Assembly (NCBI GenBank): GCA_965227215.1
Contig: OZ245729.1
Location: 1,860,001 to 1,924,000, forward strand
DNA: 64,000 bases
Source of the DNA: Gracilimonas sp965227215
Lineage (GTDB): Bacteria; Bacteroidota; Rhodothermia; Balneolales; Balneolaceae
Direction of reading: 5' to 3'
Part shown: positions 49,682 through 57,817 of the stretch, piece after piece
Layout of the letters: every line of letters begins with the position of its first letter
Position numbering within the stretch: position 1 is the first letter of the stretch
Program-made: the position numbers and the translations under genes
Notes under the pieces: model-generated
What the model was told of the DNA's origin: nothing
Database searches by the model: none
The model's input: the letters and a program-made list of their open reading frames with translations, nothing else

Positions 49682-50095
49682 TTACGGCTGTGCCACCACC
49701 GCTTCAAAATTTCCTGTTACAGAAATCTCGTCTCCCGGCTCGTAATCATTGAATGGACGCTCTACAACAAGATCAAAAGCAAAATTTCCCTTCATTTTAT
49801 AAGTTGAATTATCATACCCCGTAATAGTTACCGAAGAAACGCCATTATTATGATCAACGTCGGCATAGGTCAGAATAGCATCTCCGCCAACCATTTCATA
49901 ATAAGACGGATTTCTGATCTTATACTTTCCCGGACTGCCTTCAAAATCCATTATGGAAAACGTAAGATTCTCGGAATTCTCCCACTCTCCTTTTCTGCCA
50001 AAAATTACAATATCCGCGTTACCTACATCATTTTGATAGGCATGTGCATCAGCTGAATAAAACTTTGAGCCGATGTTAGCTTCAAAACTATACTT
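49682..50095 (-). pseudogene. Headless gene: frame lacks start codon and signal peptide
   Basis: An open frame runs from a stop at 50096-50098 to a stop at 49682. The first ATG is at 49951, but 48 codons upstream of it are open and well formed (FEANIGSKFYSADAHAY, then DVGNADIVIFGRKGEW) and continue smoothly into MDFEGSPGKYKI. They contain no ATG, GTG or TTG. No signal peptide or lipobox can be found upstream in any frame. It looks like a lipoprotein domain that lost its 5' end (DUF6252 is a weak guess). A minimal 89-residue product from 49951 is the alternative. Confidence 0.6.
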
Positions 50096-50217
50096 CTATA
50101 ATCATAGTTGGCACTTAACTGTTGTTTTAAACCCGTTTTTATTCTTAATTATTTGGAGTGTCACACTATAATTAAGGTTTTCTGTGATGTACACCTTGTC
50201 ACCTAAATCCCGCCGTC

Positions 50218-51141
50218 ATGCCAAAAATGAATATTGTTCGAAGCACTTCTATAGAATCTTCCCCGGAGAAAATTTTTTCTGAATTGAATAACCTGAACAG
50301 CTGGAAATACTGGTCACCCTGGCTGGTTATGGAACCGGAAGCTAAAGTGGATGTATCCAATGATGGAAAATATTACGAATGGACCGGAAAGCGTGTGGGC
50401 TCCGGAAACATGAAAATTACCGGGGAGAAAAAAAATGAATCCGTTAAGTATGACCTCACTTTTTTGGAACCCTGGAAATCGGAAGCAAAAGTTACTTTCG
50501 ATGTAACTCCGAATGGAGAAAACTGCCGGGTTCAATGGACGATGAACAGTTCACTTCCCTGGTTTATGTTTTGGATGAAAGGTATGATGGAGGGATTTGT
50601 AGGTATGGATTTTGACCGGGGCCTTAACATGCTGAAAGATTATATCGAAAAAGGCAGTATAGATTCAAAAATGGAGTTTAAAGGAGAATCTGATTTTCCG
50701 GGAGCCACCTATATTGGAATTAAAACTACCTGTAAAATGGATTCCATCGGAGAGGCTATGAAAGCTGATTTTGATAAGCTGGAGGAATTCATGAATTCCC
50801 ATCCTGATCTGAATGGCAATGCCGCTTATTCCATCTATCACGACTGGAACATCCGGAAAAAACAAACTACTTATACGGCCTGTATTGCCATGAATGAGAT
50901 TCCTGAAGACTTACCTGAAGGATTTATTACCGGAAATATTCCTTCCTCAAAAGTATATACGCTTCGTCATGTGGGGTCCTACAAACATCTCGGAAATGCC
51001 TGGAGTACCCTGATGAGCATGGAAAGAAACAAAGAGTTCAAAAAGAATAAGAAGATGGATCCTTTTGAAGAGTATATCAGTGATCCGCATCAAACAGAGG
51101 AAAAAGATTTGATAACGGATATCCACTTTGGGACGAAGTAA
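50218..51141 (+). CDS. SRPBCC/GyrI-like two-domain protein
   Basis: 307 residues. The first half is a START/SRPBCC (Bet v 1 and polyketide-cyclase type) hydrophobic-pocket domain: VRSTSIESSPEKIFSELNNLNSWKYWSPW and VQWTMNSSLPWFMFWMKG. The second half (about 150-307) is a GyrI/SOUL-like small-molecule-binding domain (YIGIKTTCKMDSIGEAMKADFDKLEEFM, then VYTLRHVGSYKHLGNAWSTLMSM). Probably cytoplasmic binding protein; ligand unknown. Monocistronic, divergent from the headless gene. Confidence 0.82.
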   Translation: MPKMNIVRSTSIESSPEKIFSELNNLNSWKYWSPWLVMEPEAKVDVSNDGKYYEWTGKRVGSGNMKITGEKKNESVKYDLTFLEPWKSEAKVTFDVTPNGENCRVQWTMNSSLPWFMFWMKGMMEGFVGMDFDRGLNMLKDYIEKGSIDSKMEFKGESDFPGATYIGIKTTCKMDSIGEAMKADFDKLEEFMNSHPDLNGNAAYSIYHDWNIRKKQTTYTACIAMNEIPEDLPEGFITGNIPSSKVYTLRHVGSYKHLGNAWSTLMSMERNKEFKKNKKMDPFEEYISDPHQTEEKDLITDIHFGTK

Positions 51142-51164
51142 GGGATTAATCGAGTCTGATTACA

Positions 51165-52175
51165 TCAGATAATACGTCCGATTTCAAATACTTCGTCTTC
51201 GCCTAATTCCCCGGCTTTAGCTTTAACAGCATCTACCTGGTCTTCAGAAACTACAGCTATCAACCCAATACCGAGGTTGAAAGTAGCCTGCATGTCATCT
51301 TCAGGTACATTTCCTATTTCCTGAATCAGCTTGTATACCGGAGGACGTTCCCAGCTGTCCCAATTAATATCCAGCTTAAGTCCTTCCGGGAGAATGCGCT
51401 TGGTGTTGCCTACAATTCCCCCACCGGTGATGTGGGAAAATCCATTCACACCGTCCAGTTCTTTTAGACCTGTTATCAATGACAGATACGATTTATGAAC
51501 CTTCAACAGTTCATCCCCCACGGTGCTGCCTAATTCCTCTACATAGTTTTCCACTTTGTATTTGCTGAACAGCACTTTACGGGCCAGGGAATATCCGTTG
51601 GTGTGTAGCCCGGTACTTTTGAAACCAAGAAGAACATTACCTTTTTCAATGCCATCGCCGTTAATCACTTCATCTTCATCCACAATACCCACAATGGTTC
51701 CGGCCAAATCAAATTCTCCGGTATCATAAATATCCGGCATTTCGGCTGTTTCTCCGCCAATCAGTGCAACACCATTTTCTTTACACGCTTTGGCAAATCC
51801 TTTTATCACATCTACCCCAACGTGCTGTTCCAGCTTTCCGGTAGAAAAATAATCCAGGAAGAACAACGGCTTGGCACCACAAACGGCAATATCATTCACA
51901 CAATGGTTCACCAAATCCTGACCTACGGTGTCATACTTTCCGGCTTTAAAAGCCACAATCAATTTGGTTCCCACACCATCCACTGAACTCACAAAAACCG
52001 GTTTTTTGTAGGAACCTAAATCCGGCCTGAAAAAACCACCAAAACCACCGATGTTAGAAAGCACTTCCGGTCCGTGTGTATCTTTAACCACACCTTTGAT
52101 GGACTCCACCATTTCTTCGCCGGCTTTGATATCTACTCCGGAATCTTTGTAAGTAATTTGTTTCTTGTCAGACAT
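51165..52175 (-). CDS. purM: Phosphoribosylformylglycinamidine cyclo-ligase (AIR synthetase)
   Basis: 336 residues; makes aminoimidazole ribotide in purine biosynthesis using ATP. Family markers: YKDSGVDIKAGEEMVESIK at the start, GGFGGFFRPD, SSVDGVGTKLIVAF, DLVNHCVNDIAVCGAKPLFFLDYFSTGKL and GGETAEMPDIYD. C-terminal ATP-binding loop FSHITGGGIVGNTKRILPEG. Its start is six bases after the stop of the YfiT-like gene, in one operon. Confidence 0.96.
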   Translation of the reverse strand: MSDKKQITYKDSGVDIKAGEEMVESIKGVVKDTHGPEVLSNIGGFGGFFRPDLGSYKKPVFVSSVDGVGTKLIVAFKAGKYDTVGQDLVNHCVNDIAVCGAKPLFFLDYFSTGKLEQHVGVDVIKGFAKACKENGVALIGGETAEMPDIYDTGEFDLAGTIVGIVDEDEVINGDGIEKGNVLLGFKSTGLHTNGYSLARKVLFSKYKVENYVEELGSTVGDELLKVHKSYLSLITGLKELDGVNGFSHITGGGIVGNTKRILPEGLKLDINWDSWERPPVYKLIQEIGNVPEDDMQATFNLGIGLIAVVSEDQVDAVKAKAGELGEDEVFEIGRII

Positions 52176-52181
52176 TAATTG

Positions 52182-52706
52182 CTACGATTTTTCTTCTTGG
52201 GTTACGAGTCGAATATGTGCTAAATGATGATTGGAATGCCATGCGTACAAAGCTGCTGATTGTGCAAGCGAAAAAGTTTTACCGGATTCAGGGTTGGTAT
52301 AGGTTCGTTCCCACTGGTTTTCATTCAGGCTCTCATAAATTCGTACCATCATCTCATGAGTATTCTCAAGCATATCGAGGGTAAGTTCTAAAGGAATCTC
52401 GAATTGAAAATCTACCTGTATCCAGCCATCCTGGTTATATGGACGAATAGTTGGATTATCTTCGGTTAAAGCAGTTTTAATTCTAACGAGAGAGTTTATG
52501 TGACTATCCAGTAAATGCGTGATAACCTGCCTTACAGTCCATCCATCTTCCCTATACGGAGTAAGCAATATATCATCTGAACATCCCTGAATCTCATCCC
52601 GGATACGTTCCGGTAATAAAGCAATATCATCAAGCCATTGATCCAGGTCTTTCTGAGTATAACTCTCAGGGAGACTTAGCTTACCGATGGGAAATTTTCT
52701 GTCCAT
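52182..52706 (-). CDS. DinB/YfiT-like metal-dependent hydrolase
   Basis: 174 residues. Near-classic YfiT/BstA pattern: FPIGKLSLPESYTQKDLDQWLDDIALLPERIRDEI, TPYREDGWTVRQVITHLLDSHINSLVRIKTALTEDNPTIRPY, and ALYAWHSNHHLAHIR. The metal ligands are His in THLLDSH and the HHLAH pair. Members act in bacillithiol or thiol-transfer reactions or as hydrolases of the DinB fold; the substrate here is not known. It is immediately upstream of purM (six bases), and faces the putative origin. Confidence 0.87.
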   Translation of the reverse strand: MDRKFPIGKLSLPESYTQKDLDQWLDDIALLPERIRDEIQGCSDDILLTPYREDGWTVRQVITHLLDSHINSLVRIKTALTEDNPTIRPYNQDGWIQVDFQFEIPLELTLDMLENTHEMMVRIYESLNENQWERTYTNPESGKTFSLAQSAALYAWHSNHHLAHIRLVTQEEKS

Positions 52707-53161
52707 TTTTAATCCTTGAAAAAAGGTTAAACGCTTTGCTTAAGAACAATCTAAATATAGAATCTTTACCAGAGTGTTTTAAGAACTTTTTGGGTTTCTT
52801 TTCCACAGCATAATACAATAAGAATGAGATTTATTAATTTTGTAGTAGTAGTAGAGACTGTGGATAAGTGGATAACTTTTTTATCCTGAATTTCCCCGCT
52901 GGCCTTAAAAACATGTGGATAGTTTTGTGGGAAACCTGATGATAAAAATCAATAAGTTAAGAGGGTTAAAAAATTGTTGTTCACATACACATATATTTTT
53001 TACATAAAACGCAGTTCAAAACCTTCAACAGTAAAAGTTATTCTTTTTGATTGTTGATTATCCGGTTTGATTGTGGAAACTTGTTTACAACTTTGGGGCA
53101 TTTTAGTTATCCAACTTTTGTTAATGAGTAATCCACATAGTAATCCACATATCCACAGTTT
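52707..53161. other. oriC: Candidate chromosomal replication origin (oriC)
   Basis: A 455-bp AT-rich gap with no gene. DnaA-like boxes: TGTGGATAA (52859-52867, exact), AGTGGATAA (52867-52875), TGTGGATAG (52914-52922), TAATCCACA (53129-53137 and 53141-53149), and ATATCCACA (53149-53157). Four TAG triplets (52843-52854) lie four bases before the exact box, in the arrangement of a DnaA-trio, and an AT-rich stretch (52805-52842) precedes them. Genes flank it outward (YfiT-like/purM to the left, dtd to the right). DnaA is not in the window, and the region is not verified. Confidence 0.55.
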
Positions 53162-53602
53162 ATGAAAGCAGTTATTCAGCGCGTAAAATCTTCATCTGTA
53201 ATGGTCGATAATGAAATTACAGGAGCCATCGATCAGGGACTTTTAGTATTAGTTGGAATCCATGAAGACGACACCTCCGAACAGCTGGAGTGGATGTGTA
53301 ACAAGATCGCCAAGCTACGAATTTTTGAGGATGAAGAGGGTAAAATGAATCGTTCGGTTCAGGATGTGGGCGGAGGAGTATTGCTGGTTTCTCAATTCAC
53401 TTTATATGCCAATTCTGATAAAGGAACCAGGCCCAGCTTTATTGAAGCAGCGCGACCTGAGAAAGCAGAGCCAATGTATGAAGACATGATTGAATGGTTT
53501 AAAAACCATACAGATCTGGACATTCAAACCGGAGAATTCGGAGCCATGATGAACGTGAAGCTGGAAAACGACGGACCGGTAACCATCATCCTGGAGAAAT
53601 AA
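53162..53602 (+). CDS. dtd: D-aminoacyl-tRNA deacylase
   Basis: 146 residues. Hydrolyses D-amino acids (and glycine from tRNA-Ala) off mischarged tRNA. Motifs: MKAVIQRVKSSSVMVDNEI, GLLVLVGIHEDD, VSQFTLYA (active-site Gln/Thr) and GEFGAMMNVKLENDGPVT near the C-terminus, where family members usually show a G-x-F-G-A-x-M. The ATG lies directly after the last DnaA-like box of the candidate origin. The next gene starts immediately at its stop. Confidence 0.95.
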   Translation: MKAVIQRVKSSSVMVDNEITGAIDQGLLVLVGIHEDDTSEQLEWMCNKIAKLRIFEDEEGKMNRSVQDVGGGVLLVSQFTLYANSDKGTRPSFIEAARPEKAEPMYEDMIEWFKNHTDLDIQTGEFGAMMNVKLENDGPVTIILEK

Positions 53603-54490
53603 ATGGCGGTAATTTTCATATTTATAGATGGTGTTGGTCTTGGTGAAAAAGATTCTACAAATCCATTTGTAGAAAACAGATATAAGTCGTTTGAAATGCT
53701 CACGGATGGGGCATTCAATAAAAATACAAAGCCGGTTCACCACAAAAACCACCTTTACAAACCTATAGATGCTAATTTAGGCGTAGAAGGATTACCCCAA
53801 AGCGGAACCGGGCAAACGGCACTGTTTACGGGTCGAAATGCGGCCAAAGAAATAGGAAAGCATTTTGGTCCTTTCCCTCACTCCGGGATAAAACCTTTTT
53901 TAAAGAAAGAGAGCGTTTTTCATGGGGTGAAGGAGCTGGGAAAGAAACCGTATTTTATGAATGCGTACCCGCCCATCTTTTTTGAACACGCCCAAAAAAG
54001 GAATCGATGGAGCTGTACTACATTAATGACCAAAAGTGCAGATGTTAAACTAAACTCCACCGAAGATGTGTTGAATGAAAGAGCCCTGACGGCAGAGATT
54101 GTGCAAAATGCCTGGCGAGAAAAGCTGGGAATAGACATCCCGAAAATCACCCCAACCGATGCCGCAAATCGTCTGCTTAATGTGGTGCCGGATTATGATT
54201 TAGTGCTTTACGAATATTACCTGACCGACAAAGCCGGCCACAATCAAAGCCTGGATGACGCCGAACGGGTATTAGAACCACTGGACGAGTTTCTACTGCA
54301 AATTATAAAAGAAAAGCGCAGCTCAGATACCTTGGTTATAACCAGCGACCATGGGAATTTGGAAGACCTCTCCACAAAAACCCATACCCGAAATAACGTA
54401 CCCTTATTTATATTAGGTGAAAACAGTTCGGGCTTTAGTGATGTAGAAAGCCTCACGGATGTAAAAGAGATGATGTTAAAATCGATATGA
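53603..54490 (+). CDS. Alkaline-phosphatase-superfamily metalloenzyme (iPGM-like core)
   Basis: 295 residues. Metal-binding motifs of the AlkP/phosphoglycerate-mutase superfamily: FIFIDGVGLGEKD at the start (Asp), QSGTGQTALFTGRNA (nucleophile region Ser/Thr), and SDHGNLEDLSTKTHTRNNVP near residue 250 (Asp-His, His). It lacks the iPGM insertion domain, so it is a stripped-down metalloenzyme, probably a phosphatase, phosphodiesterase or mutase. Cytoplasmic. It begins one base after the dtd stop and overlaps the patatin gene (ATGA). Confidence 0.85.
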   Translation: MAVIFIFIDGVGLGEKDSTNPFVENRYKSFEMLTDGAFNKNTKPVHHKNHLYKPIDANLGVEGLPQSGTGQTALFTGRNAAKEIGKHFGPFPHSGIKPFLKKESVFHGVKELGKKPYFMNAYPPIFFEHAQKRNRWSCTTLMTKSADVKLNSTEDVLNERALTAEIVQNAWREKLGIDIPKITPTDAANRLLNVVPDYDLVLYEYYLTDKAGHNQSLDDAERVLEPLDEFLLQIIKEKRSSDTLVITSDHGNLEDLSTKTHTRNNVPLFILGENSSGFSDVESLTDVKEMMLKSI

Positions 54491-55362
54491 AGCAGAAAGT
54501 CCATTTAGTTTTAGGAAGCGGCGGTGCCCGGGGAATTGCCCATATTGCCGTTATCGAAGAGCTGGAGAAACAAGGGTATGAAATTGTCGAAGTAATCGGC
54601 TGTTCGATGGGGGCTGTAGTAGGGGGCATTTACGCTGCCGGTCAACTCCCCGAATACAAAAAATGGTTGACCAATCTATCCCGGCGAGACGTATTTGAAC
54701 TGTTGGATTTTACCTTCACAAAGCAGGGCTTTATAAAGGGAGAAAAGCTTTTTGCGAAGCACCTGGAGGTAACCGGCAAGTTCAACATCGAGGAATTTAA
54801 GATTCCCTTTACGGCTGTTGCTACCGACATGAAGAATAACGAGGAAGTTTATTTTAGGTCGGGTGATTTATACAAGGCACTGAGAGCTTCCGTGTCCATC
54901 CCGGGCTTTTTTGTTCCTGTTGTTGATAATGGCCGGGTACTGGTGGATGGCGGCGTGCTTAATCCCCTTCCGATAAATCTGGTAGAAAAACAGGATGACG
55001 CCATCATCGTAGCGGTTAATCTGAACGGAAGGTATAACCCGGCTTTTGACAGAAAACCCGAACCGGATCGTATTCAGGAAGTACAAAAGTGGTTTGAAAA
55101 CCTGCTACCCGATTCGGTGAGAGAAAAGCGGAAAAAGAAACAGCAATCAGAGCCGGAAGAAGATTCTTTTTCGCTGATTGAGTTGATGGACAGCACCTTC
55201 AGTTTTACCCAGGACCGACTCACCGAGCTGATGATTGATATTCATAAACCGGACAAACTGATTGAAATACCACGCAATACCAGTGGCATGTTTGATTTTG
55301 ATCATGCTAAAGAAATATTGGATGTTGGCAGAGAATCGTATAATAAAGTGATGAACGACTGA
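54487..55362 (+). CDS. Patatin-like phospholipase
   Basis: 291 residues. Oxyanion loop GSGGARG (residues 10-16), nucleophile elbow GCSMG with Ser40, and the catalytic Asp154 in LVDGG form the Ser-Asp dyad of patatin lipases (RssA-like size). No signal peptide. It may hydrolyse membrane lipids or lipoprotein acyl chains. It overlaps the preceding gene by four bases, so dtd, the AlkP enzyme and this gene are one operon. An insertion at residues 205-240 is rich in Lys and Gln. Confidence 0.92.
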   Translation: MKQKVHLVLGSGGARGIAHIAVIEELEKQGYEIVEVIGCSMGAVVGGIYAAGQLPEYKKWLTNLSRRDVFELLDFTFTKQGFIKGEKLFAKHLEVTGKFNIEEFKIPFTAVATDMKNNEEVYFRSGDLYKALRASVSIPGFFVPVVDNGRVLVDGGVLNPLPINLVEKQDDAIIVAVNLNGRYNPAFDRKPEPDRIQEVQKWFENLLPDSVREKRKKKQQSEPEEDSFSLIELMDSTFSFTQDRLTELMIDIHKPDKLIEIPRNTSGMFDFDHAKEILDVGRESYNKVMND

Positions 55363-55406
55363 GAGTCCTTACTTATAATAGAAGAGCATAATTACCACAG
55401 AGGCAT

Positions 55407-56969
55407 ATGAATAGAGTAGATTATCTTGATCACATAAAACAGTTTAACGACTATTGGGATATCGTTGTAATTGGCGGTGGAGCAACCGGGCTGGGTTGTG
55501 CCGTTGATGCTGCCTCCCGTGGATATAAAACGCTGCTCCTTGAAATGCATGACTTTGCCAAGGGAACATCCAGCCGAAGTACCAAGCTGGTTCATGGTGG
55601 CGTGCGGTACCTGCAACAGGGAGGTGTTTCGCTGGTGATTGAAGCCCTGCACGAGCGCGGACTCCTCATTCAGAATGCCCCACACCTGGTTAGTCACCAG
55701 TCCTTTATTGTGCCGAGCTATGAATGGTGGAACGGGCCTTTTTATGGAGTTGGGTTAAAAGTGTATGATGCACTGGCCGGAAAACTTGGTATCAAGAAAT
55801 CCGAAAATCTATCCAAGGAAAAAACGCTGGAAAAAATCCCGACGCTGGAGCCCAAAGATCTGCGTGGCGGGGTGATGTATTATGACGGACAGTTTGATGA
55901 CTCCCGCCTTTCCATAAATCTCGCCCAAACCATTGCCGACGAAGGGGGCTATCCGCTGAACTACATGAAGGTGACCGGGCTGAAGAAAAACGGAAAAGGA
56001 TTTATAGAAGGACTGGAAGCCCGGGATATGCTGAATGGGGAAGATCATGAAATCAACGCCCGGGTGGTGATTAATGCCACGGGTATTTTCTCCGATCATA
56101 TCATGAAAATGGATGAAGATGGTCATGAAAACATCATACAGTGCGCGCAGGGTATTCACCTGGTTCTGGATAAAGACTTTCTCCCGGGCGAATCAGCCAT
56201 TATGGTTCCTCACACAGACGATGGCCGGGTTTTGTTTGCCGTGCCGTGGCATAATAAAGTGATTGTTGGAACTACCGATACCCCCATCGAAAAACCATCA
56301 CTGGAACCGGTAGCACAGGAAGAAGAGATTGAATTTATTTTGCGGCATGCGGCTCAGTATCTCACCAAAAACCCCTCCCGAAAAGATGTGAAAAGTGTGT
56401 TTGCCGGGTTACGTCCACTAGTAAAACCGCCGGATATGAAAAAAACTTCAGACATTTCCCGAAGCCATCACCTGCAGGTATCTGAATCGGGCCTGGTAAC
56501 CATTGCCGGGGGAAAATGGACCACCTATCGAAAGATGGCCGAAGACACCATCGACCGGGCAGCGCTGGTAGCCGGATTAGAGGTTAAAGAATGCCCGACC
56601 AAAGATCTTCGGATTCACGGCTGGCTGAAGAATGTGGACCGGAATGACCACCTGTTTGTATATGGATCGGACAAAGTAGCCCTGCAAAAGCTGATTGATG
56701 AGAACGGGGAGCTCGCAGAACAGCTGCACCCCAACCTACCCTATATAAAAGCAGAAGTGATTTGGGCGGTTAGGAATGAGCTTGCGCAAACCATTGAGGA
56801 TGTACTATCCCGGCGCACAAGAGCCTTACTGCTGGACGCCAAAGCCAGCGTAGAAATGGCACCGGAAGTAGGACGATTGCTGGCGCAGGAATTCGGTAAG
56901 GATGAGGCCTGGATAGAACAGGAAGTGAAGGAATACAAGCAGGTGGCTACAAACTACATCCTGGAATAA
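55407..56969 (+). CDS. glpD: Glycerol-3-phosphate dehydrogenase, FAD-dependent
   Basis: 520 residues. FAD-binding GGGATGLGCAVDAASRGYKTLLLEMHDFAKGTSSRSTKLVHGGVRYLQQG near the start; C-terminal domain with VIWAVRNELAQTIEDVLSRRTRALLLD. It oxidises glycerol-3-phosphate to dihydroxyacetone phosphate and feeds the quinone pool. SD AGAGG lies just upstream. No glycerol kinase or facilitator is adjacent. It follows the patatin gene by 44 bp and could share its transcript, which suits glycerol-phosphate released from lipids. Confidence 0.96.
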   Translation: MNRVDYLDHIKQFNDYWDIVVIGGGATGLGCAVDAASRGYKTLLLEMHDFAKGTSSRSTKLVHGGVRYLQQGGVSLVIEALHERGLLIQNAPHLVSHQSFIVPSYEWWNGPFYGVGLKVYDALAGKLGIKKSENLSKEKTLEKIPTLEPKDLRGGVMYYDGQFDDSRLSINLAQTIADEGGYPLNYMKVTGLKKNGKGFIEGLEARDMLNGEDHEINARVVINATGIFSDHIMKMDEDGHENIIQCAQGIHLVLDKDFLPGESAIMVPHTDDGRVLFAVPWHNKVIVGTTDTPIEKPSLEPVAQEEEIEFILRHAAQYLTKNPSRKDVKSVFAGLRPLVKPPDMKKTSDISRSHHLQVSESGLVTIAGGKWTTYRKMAEDTIDRAALVAGLEVKECPTKDLRIHGWLKNVDRNDHLFVYGSDKVALQKLIDENGELAEQLHPNLPYIKAEVIWAVRNELAQTIEDVLSRRTRALLLDAKASVEMAPEVGRLLAQEFGKDEAWIEQEVKEYKQVATNYILE

Positions 56970-56995
56970 TTGTTAAAATGAAGAATCAATAAGTA

Positions 56996-57646
56996 ATGAA
57001 AACGGAAGAAGCCATACAGAAACGCCGGACGCTAAAGCTGAGAGCCAATCCTGAAGACCCTTTGCCGGTGACCAAAGGAGAAGAATTTAAAAGAACCATT
57101 GAGCAGCTGATTGAACTGGCGGGAAAAGCCCCTTTTCACTATCAAAGTGCAGAAAATCACCAAAAGAAAAAGCTGACCGGAGCAGAACCCTGGCGCTTTC
57201 ACGTACTGGATGGAAAGGCCTGCCGTCAGTTACTGAAAAGTCTGAACGATGATATTCCCATGAAAGCCAGTGATGGTATCAAGCAGATGCTGGCTGCAGC
57301 CGATGCGGTGATTTTATCAACCTGGCTACCCGAGCAGCCAAGATCCTTATCCCGAAAATTTCACCCCACCGTGAAGAATATGGAGCACATTGCGGCCACC
57401 GGGGCCGCCATCCAAAACCTGCTGCTGGCAGCAACGGATAAAGGGATTACCAACTACTGGTCGTCGGGCGGGTGCCTGCGAAAGCCTAAGGTGCTGGAGT
57501 TTTTAGGAATCCCCAAGCAGGAAATTCTGCTGGGTGCCGTCTTTCTTTTTCCTGACGAATACCCCGAAACGGTTCAAACCAAAACGGGTAAAAATGTTGA
57601 AGCACGAGGAAAAATAACCGACTACATGGAGTGGGTGGAGCTTTAA
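56996..57646 (+). CDS. Nitroreductase-family protein
   Basis: 216 residues, FMN-type nitroreductase fold: QKRRTLKLRANPEDPLPV (nitroreductase N-terminus), LIELAGKAPFHYQ, EPWRFHVLD, and AATGAAIQNLLLAATDKGITNYWSSG, GIPKQEILLGAVFLF. It lacks the deiodinase triad of the 11.7-kb homologue. Flavin-dependent reductase of unknown substrate. It follows glpD by 26 bp on the same strand and may be cotranscribed. Confidence 0.82.
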   Translation: MKTEEAIQKRRTLKLRANPEDPLPVTKGEEFKRTIEQLIELAGKAPFHYQSAENHQKKKLTGAEPWRFHVLDGKACRQLLKSLNDDIPMKASDGIKQMLAAADAVILSTWLPEQPRSLSRKFHPTVKNMEHIAATGAAIQNLLLAATDKGITNYWSSGGCLRKPKVLEFLGIPKQEILLGAVFLFPDEYPETVQTKTGKNVEARGKITDYMEWVEL

Positions 57647-57655
57647 ATATCTATC

Positions 57656-57681
57656 CGCTCCGACACAGAGCGTCCGGAGCG
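57656..57681. repeat. GCTCTG-core hairpin repeat (reverse orientation)
   Basis: CGCTCCG and CGGAGCG form a 7-bp stem around a 12-nt core that pairs further (ACAC with GCGT, one mismatch) and exposes AGA. It shares the GCTCTG core with the repeats at 57753, 59749 and 60461, here on the minus strand. Confidence 0.65.
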
Positions 57682-57752
57682 AGGCAATAGGTGGGGCGGT
57701 GTAAATACGTAAAAACATTCCCTACCCTACCTAATCTTATACTGTATCCACC

Positions 57753-57780
57753 TTGTTCCGATCGCTCTGCGTCGGAACAA
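57753..57780. repeat. GCTCTGC-core hairpin repeat
   Basis: TTGTTCCGA and TCGGAACAA give a 9-bp stem, then CGC with GCG (one bulged T), and a TCT loop. It lies 98 bp from and inverted to the hairpin at 57656. Both lie between the nitroreductase gene and the GIY-YIG gene. Confidence 0.75.
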
Positions 57781-57817
57781 AGTTAACATTGAACACTGCA
57801 CATTCAATGTTTAGTGT

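Noticed and set aside
51142..51168. TCTGATTACATCAGA palindrome between SRPBCC and purM
   Set aside because: The 6-bp stem overlaps the purM stop and has no T-run, so it is too weak to call a terminator.
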